In this document: positions 1 to 7,667 of the stretch, in pieces
Layout of the letters: each line of letters starts with the position of its first letter
Position numbering within the stretch: the first letter of the stretch is position 1
Source: Desulfobulbus rhabdoformis
GTDB lineage: Bacteria; Desulfobacterota; Desulfobulbia; Desulfobulbales; Desulfobulbaceae
Reading direction: 5' to 3'
DNA length: 50,779 nucleotides
Assembly (NCBI RefSeq): GCF_016919065.1
Contig: NZ_JAFFQA010000038.1
Location: 1 to 50,779, forward strand
Notes under the pieces: generated by a model
What the model saw: only the letters and a program-made list of their open reading frames with translations
What the model was told of the DNA's origin: nothing
Database searches by the model: none
Program-made: the position numbers and the translations under genes

Positions 1-61
1 AAATATCTCTCCTTATCACCTCCCCTCACTAAAAAGGGGGAGGCGATAAGGAGAGATATTT
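1..61. repeat. Long near-perfect inverted repeat (hairpin)
   Basis: Positions 1-26 and 36-61 are reverse complements except at two positions, leaving a loop of about 9 bases. One mismatch is a G-T wobble in the + transcript and the other a wobble in the - transcript. There is no clean T-run, so it may be a strong bidirectional terminator of a gene left of the window, or a dispersed palindromic repeat. It lies 130 bases before the first gene. Confidence 0.6.
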
Positions 62-189
62 CGGACTACCCTTTGCTCGAAATTTTCAAAATTCCAGATT
101 TCTACCCACGGATTCGGCGGAAGAGCCATTTTTAGAAGTATGAAAAAGGTCATTATTTCAATAATTTTCATTTTACCTTCATCGGTCAG

Positions 190-2274
190 ATGAAAAATCT
201 CCTTAAAAATATACTCGTCCCCATTAAGGATATCCAAGAAACCAGGGGCATATTGATCCCCATTGGTATGGAATACCTGCAGATGGTTGTGACAGGGCCG
301 CCCGGAGCTGGTAAATCCTATTATATCAACCAGATTGGCGGCTGGCCCAATGAAGGGTATATCGACCTGACTCAAAAAAATTGGTGGAAGAACCAGACAC
401 TTATCTACAGGCCGCGGGAAGTGCATCTTGGCATGCCGTTTAAAGGCTTTAACGAAGCCCTGACGGTTTTTGACAAGGAGTGGGTTGAAGCTGAGCCATC
501 ACCTCTGCTGGAACCAGCGCGAATAAAGATTCCCGGACGGGGCACATCTTTTTTGCAGAAAAACTGGATAAACAGATATGTCTTCGAATTTCTTCTGCCC
601 CCCCCCGAGAAAATTTTCAACCGAAGACTGCAGAGACAAGATCAGGGGTATTTCCCTGTGGATGTTGGGCTGACGCTGGAAATGGTTGAGAGGCAGGTGC
701 AGGCATATCAGGAAATTGCCCTCTATCTGCACAGGGCCGGATTAAATATTTCCATTCGTGATTCCTTAAGCGGCCCGCCCTATTATATTGCAGAAAAAGG
801 GGCGGTCTCTGTTCCCAGATGGTCCATACCCACCAAGCCTCCACGTCCAAGTCTCAACAGTGTAAAGGGATGGAAGCAGGTCCTGGGGCTCAACCGCAGC
901 ACCTGGTTCAATATCACAGCTGAGCCAAAGGCCTTGGTCGAGGTGAGCAGAGTGGCCCATGACGGCAAAACATTTGAAATGCTCATAGGTGACCAGCGGT
1001 TCTATTTTGCGCCGGAGATTCCCCTGGGGGTAAAATGGGCCTCTTTACGTAAACATTGGCGCATCTCTGCACCGTATGTCTGTGACAGCAGCGAGCCCTT
1101 GGGATTTGTTCGCATACAGGATGGGGAGACGGTGATCATGGGGCGGGCAAATAAAATATTCCGCCATATTCTTCAATTTGACTCCTCCATCGCTGATCGC
1201 CATGTCGGCATTACCAATCAGCGTGGTGACCTGACCTTTACCCCGCTGGCTCATGAGCAACCGGTGCAACTCGTACGCTCTGACGACATGGATTATAGGG
1301 AACGGGTAAAGCTGGAGCGGGAAAACGCCTTTTACAGTATCAGGCAGATTTTCGGGGGACAAATCAAACAAAAATCCGCGACCGAGGCCCTACAGCTGCT
1401 CCATAATACCATTGACTGCATGACTCGGGACCCTGCCCGTGAGGTTGCCAGGTCAGGTCAAGGAGGCGGAATCATTCGGCTGGACAATGACACTATCCCC
1501 GTCATTGTAGGAGACCTGCATGGCCAGGTAGACAATCTGTTAAAAATCCTCAGTGAGAACTGTATGCTGCGCCACCTCGACAGGAAGGCGGTGACCATGG
1601 TCCTCCTGGGAGACGCGCTCCATTCGGAAATAGCCGGGGAAATGGAAAAGATGGACAGCTCCATTCTCATGATCGATCTTATTTGCGCTCTTAAGCTGAG
1701 GTTTCCCGAAAATTTTCACTACATCGCCGGCAATCATGATTCCTTTTCGGAAACAATCAGTAAAAATGGTATTTCCCAAGGCCTGTTATTGAAAGAAGAA
1801 CTGCTTGATCGCCGCGGAAGCGACTATGTCAACGCCATGGAAACATTTTTCTCGAGCCTGCCCTACATTGTCCATGCAGAGAATTTTTTTGCCTGCCATG
1901 CAGCACCGCCGATTTCCACTGTCACATACAACGATCTTGTCAACATCACCCAGCACCCTTCACTCATCCGGGAAATTACACGCAACAGGCTGCAACGACC
2001 CAATTTTCCAGGCGGGTATAATAAAAAGGATATTGCGCGATTCCGGAAGACCCTGGGGTGTGCCAAAAAAACACCATTTATTGTCGGTCACACCCCGATC
2101 GATCCCTTTGGCAGTGCCTGGAAGAATGTTGACGGTATAAAAAATCATCATATCATTTACAGCGCCCTTCAGGATGGCCCTGCTGTCCTCCAATATATCA
2201 GAGGCAGATTTATCCCGTTACACTACCCCGCAGAACCTTTGACAAAACTGATTAACGACCTGAAGCCACTTTGA
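190..2274 (+). CDS. P-loop kinase-like / FHA-like / PPP-type phosphatase fusion protein
   Basis: 694 residues in three parts. Residues 36-43 are a Walker A motif (GPPGAGKS) in a P-loop kinase-like N-domain of about 200 residues. Around residues 300-360 a stretch reads like an FHA fold: a GR pair, then a Ser and His before a hydrophobic strand, as in the phosphothreonine pocket. From about residue 435 comes a metallophosphoesterase of the PPP/calcineurin type with metal motifs GDLHG (about 441), GDALH (about 474), GNHD (about 514) and GHTP (about 632). The start is uncertain: ATG 190 has no clear ribosome site, and ATG 268 would leave only nine residues before the P-loop. A kinase plus phosphatase in one chain recalls Pnkp-type repair enzymes, but no ligase domain follows. 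It precedes phosphate-uptake genes, so a phosphorylation or phosphate-sensing role is possible but unproven. Confidence 0.75.
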   Translation: MKNLLKNILVPIKDIQETRGILIPIGMEYLQMVVTGPPGAGKSYYINQIGGWPNEGYIDLTQKNWWKNQTLIYRPREVHLGMPFKGFNEALTVFDKEWVEAEPSPLLEPARIKIPGRGTSFLQKNWINRYVFEFLLPPPEKIFNRRLQRQDQGYFPVDVGLTLEMVERQVQAYQEIALYLHRAGLNISIRDSLSGPPYYIAEKGAVSVPRWSIPTKPPRPSLNSVKGWKQVLGLNRSTWFNITAEPKALVEVSRVAHDGKTFEMLIGDQRFYFAPEIPLGVKWASLRKHWRISAPYVCDSSEPLGFVRIQDGETVIMGRANKIFRHILQFDSSIADRHVGITNQRGDLTFTPLAHEQPVQLVRSDDMDYRERVKLERENAFYSIRQIFGGQIKQKSATEALQLLHNTIDCMTRDPAREVARSGQGGGIIRLDNDTIPVIVGDLHGQVDNLLKILSENCMLRHLDRKAVTMVLLGDALHSEIAGEMEKMDSSILMIDLICALKLRFPENFHYIAGNHDSFSETISKNGISQGLLLKEELLDRRGSDYVNAMETFFSSLPYIVHAENFFACHAAPPISTVTYNDLVNITQHPSLIREITRNRLQRPNFPGGYNKKDIARFRKTLGCAKKTPFIVGHTPIDPFGSAWKNVDGIKNHHIIYSALQDGPAVLQYIRGRFIPLHYPAEPLTKLINDLKPL

Positions 2275-2506
2275 CGTCGAACCGATCGGGAAAAAAGAAG
2301 AGGTTTTTAACCGTAAAAAATATTGACAATTCATCTGGATTTGGCTTGAAACGCAGGGTACATTGACTTCCTAACAATAACCTCACAAATCGTAGGGCAC
2401 TTGTATAGTCCGTGACGTTTCGACACAAATATACAGGCCCTGAGTCTACTAGCCTGTCGCCAGAGACGGGTCCTGATGGCAAACACTGCTAAGGAGATCG
2501 AGGATT

Positions 2507-3193
2507 ATGCCTATCCGATCTACTACTCCCCTTCCCGGCCTTTTTCGACGTTCACCTTTCACCCCTCTTCAGGAACATATGCGCACGGTTTTTTCCTGCA
2601 TATGCCTCATTCCCACTCTTTTTCATGCGCTCTACCTGAGGGAAGATGAGCAGATCGCAGATCTTGCTGCTCAAATAGATTCCCTTGAAACCGAAGCAGA
2701 TAAAATCAAGTCCAACTTTCGCCTGAACATGCCGAACTCGCTGTTCATGCCGGTAGCCAGGCGGGACCTCCTGGAACTGCTCAACGACCAGGACTCGCTG
2801 GCGGATATAGCGGAGCACATAGCCCAGATTGTGGTCTCCCGTGATATGGTGGTGCCGGAAGCTATCAAGTCTCATCTTGATGCATTACTGGAAGAAACCA
2901 TGGAGGCGACTTCAGCAGCCCTGAAAATAATTGAGGAGTTGGATGAACTTCTTGAAGTGGGCTTTGGAGGACGAGAAAGGGAAAAGGTTAGCGGTATGAT
3001 CGATGGTGTTCGCAAATGCGAGAATAATATCGATAAGATTCTGCATAATACCCGCCGCTCACTCTTTGCTGTGGAGGACGAACTGGATCCGGTTTCCGTC
3101 ATGTACTGGTATAAAATTATAGAACTGGTCGGAGATCTGTCAGATCAATCCGAGAACATTGCTGACCGACTTTTACTGTTTCTATCAAAATAA
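2507..3193 (+). CDS. DUF47 / PhoU-like phosphate transport regulator
   Basis: 228 residues, all helical, with the length and pattern of the DUF47 family (PhoU-like helical bundle with acidic metal-binding residues). Members sit next to PiT transporters and are thought to control them. AAGGAG at 2491-2496 gives a strong ribosome site 10 bases before the ATG. The stop is 8 bases before the PiT gene, so the two are almost certainly co-transcribed. Only the exact role (permease partner or regulator) is unsure. Confidence 0.9.
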   Translation: MPIRSTTPLPGLFRRSPFTPLQEHMRTVFSCICLIPTLFHALYLREDEQIADLAAQIDSLETEADKIKSNFRLNMPNSLFMPVARRDLLELLNDQDSLADIAEHIAQIVVSRDMVVPEAIKSHLDALLEETMEATSAALKIIEELDELLEVGFGGREREKVSGMIDGVRKCENNIDKILHNTRRSLFAVEDELDPVSVMYWYKIIELVGDLSDQSENIADRLLLFLSK

Positions 3194-3201
3194 GGAAAAA
3201 A

Positions 3202-4467
3202 ATGGAAATTATTGCAGCGTACGGGACCATCATGGTCATCATGGCAGTAGTATTCGGACTGTTCATGACCTGGGGCATTGGAGCCAATGACCTTGCCAAT
3301 GCTATGGGGACCTCAGTGGGAGCTGGAGCTGTCACCATTAAACAGGCGATTTGCATTGCCATTGTTTTTGAATTTCTCGGGGCTGTACTGGCTGGCGGGA
3401 ATGTAACCAAAACTATCAGAAAAGGGATCATTGATCCCAGCAGCATCATTAACCAACCGGAAATTTTGGTGTACGGCATGCTGGCGGCACTTCTTGCCGC
3501 AGCTTTCTGGCTCATGATCGCCTCTGCTAAAGGCTGGCCGGTCTCCACCACCCATTCTATCATTGGGGCTCTTGTCGGCTTTGCCATGGTCGGTATAGGC
3601 CCTGAGTCCGTGAAATGGGGAAAGATCGGCTCGGTTGTGATGAGTTGGGTCCTGTCGCCGGTCCTGGGCGGAACAATTTCTTATATCCTGGTGCTTTCCA
3701 CGAGAAAATTCATTTTTAACACGGACAATCCCCTGGGCAACGCCAAAAAATGTGCGCCGGTCTATATTTTTCTCGTGGGCTTCATTATTTCCCTTGTCAC
3801 CCTGTTCAAGGGACTCAAACATTTAAATGTAAATTTTTCGACCAGTCAGAGCTTTGCCTTGGCAGTCGTCATTGGTCTGATTACAGCGACCATAGGCTGG
3901 CTTTTTATCCGTCATATCAAAGAGGATCTCCTCCGTAGCCGGGACTTTCACTTTGAAGCGGTTGAAAAGGTATTTACCCCCATGATGCTCTTCACGGCAT
4001 GTTCCATGGCCTTTGCTCATGGCTCCAATGATGTCGCCAATGGTATCGGTCCGCTGGCGGCAGTGGTGAGCATCATTACTTCCGGGGGTGAAGTTATGCA
4101 GACATCCGCGCTTCCAATCTGGATAATGTTGTTGGGCGGCGGCGGGATTGTTCTCGGTTTGCTGACCCTGGGATACAGGGTCATGCTGACTGTGGGGAGA
4201 AAAATCACGGAACTGACCCCTTCCCGCGGTTTCTGTGCCGAACTGGCAGCGGCGACCACTGTTGTCCTGGCATCCCGTACCGGCTTGCCTGTTTCCACGA
4301 CGCATATCCTGGTCGGTTCGGTACTGGGGGTAGGGTTCGCCCGTGGCGTTGGAGCGCTCGACCTGCGTGTTGTGCTCAATATTATTATCTCATGGCTCGT
4401 CACCCTTCCGGCCGGAGCAGTTATGGCCATGTTCTTTTTCTTTACCCTTAAAGGAATTTTCAGCTGA
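3202..4467 (+). CDS. Inorganic phosphate transporter, PiT family
   Basis: 421-residue polytopic membrane protein with the duplicated PiT signature: GANDLANA near residue 27 and HGSNDVANG near 273. Each is followed by an STTH-containing segment typical of the two inverted halves. It takes up inorganic phosphate across the inner membrane, driven by H+ or Na+, often as a metal-phosphate complex. Ribosome site AAGGA lies directly before the ATG. It forms a two-gene unit with the DUF47 gene. Confidence 0.93.
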   Translation: MEIIAAYGTIMVIMAVVFGLFMTWGIGANDLANAMGTSVGAGAVTIKQAICIAIVFEFLGAVLAGGNVTKTIRKGIIDPSSIINQPEILVYGMLAALLAAAFWLMIASAKGWPVSTTHSIIGALVGFAMVGIGPESVKWGKIGSVVMSWVLSPVLGGTISYILVLSTRKFIFNTDNPLGNAKKCAPVYIFLVGFIISLVTLFKGLKHLNVNFSTSQSFALAVVIGLITATIGWLFIRHIKEDLLRSRDFHFEAVEKVFTPMMLFTACSMAFAHGSNDVANGIGPLAAVVSIITSGGEVMQTSALPIWIMLLGGGGIVLGLLTLGYRVMLTVGRKITELTPSRGFCAELAAATTVVLASRTGLPVSTTHILVGSVLGVGFARGVGALDLRVVLNIIISWLVTLPAGAVMAMFFFFTLKGIFS

Positions 4468-5109
4468 TTCGAATTTGTTCTGGGGGACTCATCAAGGTGG
4501 AAACCGAAAATATCAAGCTCTCCCCGATACTGCTTGACGAAAAGGTTTCCTGAGCTGAGGGATGGGGGGCTCTCACCAGCCGATCTTGCGATACGGTCTC
4601 TGTACATGCCGAGGACATCAAGCAATGTGATCGTATTCTCCCGATTTCCTACGTCGCTGTTTGGTCAATGGTGATAAAGGCCGGCATACTGATCAACAGA
4701 GAACACTCCATCAAGCCAATCCAGCCAGAAATACGCATTTTCAACAAATTACAGTATCGTCGTAGAACTGGCTAAATATTATTTTTTGGTTAGCATTTGA
4801 TTAACAGTCAATCATTTCTTGATTATTTCACTCCCCATTGTAGAAGAAATTCACCAATCTCCTGGACTCGTGACAGTACACATAAAATGACGGAGTCATT
4901 TTGCTGAAAAGGCAAAACGTTCAAGCAACGTCCTTTCCCTTGTGCATGTCACTCGTCGCTCTTTGTTGAGCTTGCACCAGCGTGTCATCTTCACCCATTA
5001 TGAGCAGTCACGACAATAAATAACTCTCTTGCTGCCCAGGCAACAAGAGCGGCATGCTCAAAATCACGCGCGAGTCCAGGATTCATTTCGAATTTCAGGA
5101 GAGGAGAAT
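4468..5109. other. Intergenic region of 642 bases with a short hairpin
   Basis: No gene is supported here. The first 160 bases keep an open frame on the minus strand (about 4468-4700) with no recognisable product or ribosome site; this could be a relic. A perfect 8-bp hairpin with a 3-base loop lies at 4884-4902 (AAAATGAC/GTCATTTT). An AT-rich stretch at 4770-4830 may hold the promoter of the Na/Pi cotransporter gene. I did not find a convincing Pho box. Confidence 0.4.
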
Positions 5110-6282
5110 ATGGGGTCCCAGGCAAGTGTTCTTGCAGAGGCATCGGTCGCGGATGTCAAACCCGCCAGCATTAAAGAATGGTTCTTTATTATAGGCCTTA
5201 TTTATATTCTGCTTGTCGCCGTTGCCATGATTGGCGGTGGCTTCAAAGCAGTCGCAGGAGAAAATGCCAAAGCCCTTTTCGGCTTTGCCCAAAATCCAAT
5301 CACCGGATTGGTCATTGGCACCGTGGCAACAGCGCTGATTCAGTCATCAAGCACAGTTACTTCCATTATCGTAGGCCTCGTTGCCGGAGGCTTGCCCGTT
5401 GTTATTGCCATTCCCATGGTCATGGGGGCCAATATCGGCACCACCATTACCAACACCATTGTCAGCCTTGGCCATGTAAAACAGGGAGAAGAATTTCGAC
5501 GTGCCTTTGCTGCGGCCACGATCCACGATTTTTTCAATCTGCTCAGCGTTATAATCTTTCTTCCCCTGGAGATATCTTTTGGCCTGCTGGACAAAATAGG
5601 CAATTTCTTTGGCGGTCTGATGCTGGGAAGCGAAGCGATCTCCCTGCAAAATCTCAATTTCATTAAACCGCTGGTTAAGCCTGCACTCCATTTTATCAAC
5701 GATTCTCTGTTAGGAGCCCTGCCCCATCTTTTAGGCGGGCTTATCATGATCGCGCTTGGCGTGGCCCTGATCATTGCCGCGATTACCATGATCGGCAAAG
5801 TGTTGAAAGTGCTCATGGTGGGGAAAGCCAAAGAGGTGCTGCACTGGGCCGTTGGCCGTGGCCCACTCTCCGGGCTGGCATCCGGCACCTTCATGACAGT
5901 CCTGGTACAGTCTTCATCAACCACGACCAGCCTGATTGTACCTCTTGCCGGAAACGGTGTCTTCAACCTGCGCCAAGTCTATCCCTTTACCCTGGGGGCC
6001 AACATCGGTACTTGTATCACCGCGTTATTGGCGGCAACAGCCATCACCGGTCCCAACGCTCTCTTTGCCCTGCAGATCGCCCTGATACATCTGTCGTATA
6101 ATGTCTTGGGCGTCATCGTCATTTATGGTATTCCTTTTCTACGTAACCTTCCGCTTGTGGCAGCACGAACACTGGCAGACGCAACGGTTAAAAATAAACT
6201 CTACGCCCTAGTATATATCTTAACCGTCTTTTTTATTGCCCCAGCCACCCTAATTGCCGGGAGTTCCCTGCTAGGACTCTAA
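5110..6282 (+). CDS. Na+/phosphate cotransporter family protein (PF02690 type)
   Basis: 390 residues from the ATG at 5110, chosen because AGGAGAGGAG lies just before it; an upstream in-frame ATG at 5029 has no such site. It is an integral membrane protein with the repeated QSSS motif of the type II Na/Pi family, near residue 78 (IQSSSTVTS) and residue 267 (VQSSSTTTS), in two inverted halves. It lacks the C-terminal PhoU-like domain of longer bacterial members; the next gene, a 79-residue coiled coil, may partly stand in for it. Substrate direction (uptake or efflux of phosphate) cannot be read from sequence. Confidence 0.9.
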   Translation: MGSQASVLAEASVADVKPASIKEWFFIIGLIYILLVAVAMIGGGFKAVAGENAKALFGFAQNPITGLVIGTVATALIQSSSTVTSIIVGLVAGGLPVVIAIPMVMGANIGTTITNTIVSLGHVKQGEEFRRAFAAATIHDFFNLLSVIIFLPLEISFGLLDKIGNFFGGLMLGSEAISLQNLNFIKPLVKPALHFINDSLLGALPHLLGGLIMIALGVALIIAAITMIGKVLKVLMVGKAKEVLHWAVGRGPLSGLASGTFMTVLVQSSSTTTSLIVPLAGNGVFNLRQVYPFTLGANIGTCITALLAATAITGPNALFALQIALIHLSYNVLGVIVIYGIPFLRNLPLVAARTLADATVKNKLYALVYILTVFFIAPATLIAGSSLLGL

Positions 6283-6297
6283 GGGGATACGGATGCA

Positions 6298-6537
6298 ATG
6301 AACAAACGCCGACAAGAACTGGAACAACGCATTACCCAGCTGGAACGATCTCTGGAGCAACTTAAGACGCAGCTCAAGAAAGAGACGGAGACTGACCAGC
6401 ACCAGGCAATTGACCAACTCGAAAATTACTTCAACGAAGTAGACGATCGTTTTGCTCATCTCAGTGATTTCTGGGGCTCAATGCTCGAAGAGTTTCATTC
6501 GATTTTTAATAGTGACACACCGATCGAGCATAAATAA
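6298..6537 (+). CDS. Small coiled-coil protein
   Basis: 79 residues, starting 15 bases after the Na/Pi cotransporter stop, with an AGGGG-type ribosome site. Residues 3-37 form a Gln/Glu/Leu/Lys-rich heptad coiled coil; the rest is acidic and helical. No signal peptide or membrane segment. It is not a family I recognise. Its position suggests a cytoplasmic partner of the transporter. A terminator follows at 6589-6625. Confidence 0.75.
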   Translation: MNKRRQELEQRITQLERSLEQLKTQLKKETETDQHQAIDQLENYFNEVDDRFAHLSDFWGSMLEEFHSIFNSDTPIEHK

Positions 6538-6588
6538 TAACGACGATACGCAGAGTCTGCAAAACCAACGCCTGAATCCGTGAGCAAT

Positions 6589-6625
6589 AAAAAAGGGAAG
6601 ACCTCAGGGGGCCTTCCCTTTATTT
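6589..6625. terminator. Bidirectional Rho-independent terminator
   Basis: Stem AAAGGGAAG/CTTCCCTTT with an A-run on the left and a T-rich right side, between the rightward coiled-coil gene and the leftward peroxiredoxin gene. It fits ending transcription from both sides. Just upstream, 6572-6585 holds a lone copy of the MITE end CTGAATCCGTGAGC. Confidence 0.8.
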
Positions 6626-6679
6626 GGCTGCTATCTCAGTCTTTGGCAGATTCTTTGACAGATCTAAAGAGCTGGGATT

Positions 6680-7330
6680 TTATTTTTCCAGTGGTTTATG
6701 GCAAAACCACCAATCGTACCCTTCATATTGCTCTAACCGCTCTTTCGCCAGAAAGACATCTCCCGCCGGCGGTACGATGACCCGATCCCCGATAAGATCA
6801 GAATTAGGCCAGTCAGCCGGCATGGCTCCCTGTTTATCCGAGACCTGCAGCGCTTTTACCGCACGAACAATTTCATCCATATTACGCCCGATTTCCTGGG
6901 GATAATACAGAATCAAGCGGACCTTGCCAAAGGGATCGACAATGAACACTGCGCGGACGGTATTGGTTCCTTTACCGGGATGAAGCAGACCAAGTTGCAT
7001 GGCAATGGAATCATTGGCCGCGATGATGGGGAACTCAATCTCCACATCCAGCTTCTCTTTGATCCATTCCACCCATTTGATATGGGAGAAGACCTGATCA
7101 ATCGACATACCTATTAATTCGCATCCCATCTCCTGAAACTGGGCAAAACGTTTCTGAAAACCAACAAACTCGGTGGTGCATACAGGGGTGAAGTCGGCAG
7201 GATGACTGAAAAGAACAAACCACTTACCGTTCATGTCCTCTGGTAGCGTCATGGGACCGTGGGTAGTTTGGACTGTCATCTCAGGAAATATGTCACCGAG
7301 CAGAGGCATGTTCATGGTTGCTTGATCCAT
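6680..7330 (-). CDS. Peroxiredoxin (Prx6/1-Cys type)
   Basis: 216 residues. The peroxidatic Cys51 lies in FTPVCTTEF, with Thr48 and the later Arg completing the usual active site. The long C-terminal extension is typical of Prx6-type and archaeal-type enzymes, and Cys210 in WWFCHK is a candidate resolving residue. It reduces H2O2 and organic peroxides in the cytoplasm. Ribosome site AAGGAGAAG precedes the ATG. A Fur/PerR-like box upstream (7411-7430) suggests regulation by iron or peroxide. Confidence 0.92.
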   Translation of the reverse strand: MDQATMNMPLLGDIFPEMTVQTTHGPMTLPEDMNGKWFVLFSHPADFTPVCTTEFVGFQKRFAQFQEMGCELIGMSIDQVFSHIKWVEWIKEKLDVEIEFPIIAANDSIAMQLGLLHPGKGTNTVRAVFIVDPFGKVRLILYYPQEIGRNMDEIVRAVKALQVSDKQGAMPADWPNSDLIGDRVIVPPAGDVFLAKERLEQYEGYDWWFCHKPLEK

Positions 7331-7410
7331 TATCTTCTCCTTAATTGAATTGATTTAATAAAAATTATCATTAGCGATACACATAACCCAATCCTCGTTT
7401 CAGGTCAATA

Positions 7411-7430
7411 TAAAAATGAGAATCTATATC
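7411..7430 (-). promoter_or_regulatory. Fur/PerR-like box upstream of peroxiredoxin
   Basis: Read on the minus strand, GATATAGATTCTCATTTTT matches about 14 of 19 positions of the classic Fur consensus. A possible -35 (TTGACC) follows closely downstream. PerR and Fur boxes look alike, and peroxiredoxins are common PerR targets. Position fits but binding is not shown. Confidence 0.4.
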
Positions 7431-7517
7431 AAAAAATAGATTTTCCTAAAAAGAAGGGGAGCTAAAAGGAAAGCATATTTTTTGTAGCAGTTCAGTGTGT
7501 TTCTTTTATGATTACCT

Positions 7518-7628
7518 CCGGAATCCGTGACGAAGGGTGGTCACAGAACAAGGTCTCCTATGACTGATACGAAGCTTTTTAAGCTCATTCATTTGCTGTT
7601 CAGGGCCCCCCACTGTTCCGGATTCAGG
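7518..7628. repeat. MITE-like element, short form (copy D)
   Basis: Ends CCGGAATCCGTGAC and CCGGATTCAGG are inverted repeats of the family seen at 24047, 25729 and 32395. It is 111 bp, about the size of the copy at 25729, and carries the same internal GAACAA...CTGTTCAG arms. Flanks TACCT and TATCT are a near-match 5-bp duplication. It lies just upstream of the SNF2 gene. Confidence 0.6.
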
Positions 7629-7667
7629 TATCTGCAAAAATCACCATCTTCCACTGCCCTTCACATT

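Noticed and set aside
4468..4700. Leftward open frame in the gap after the PiT gene
   Set aside because: No product, ribosome site or family match that I recognise. It continues antisense into the PiT gene.
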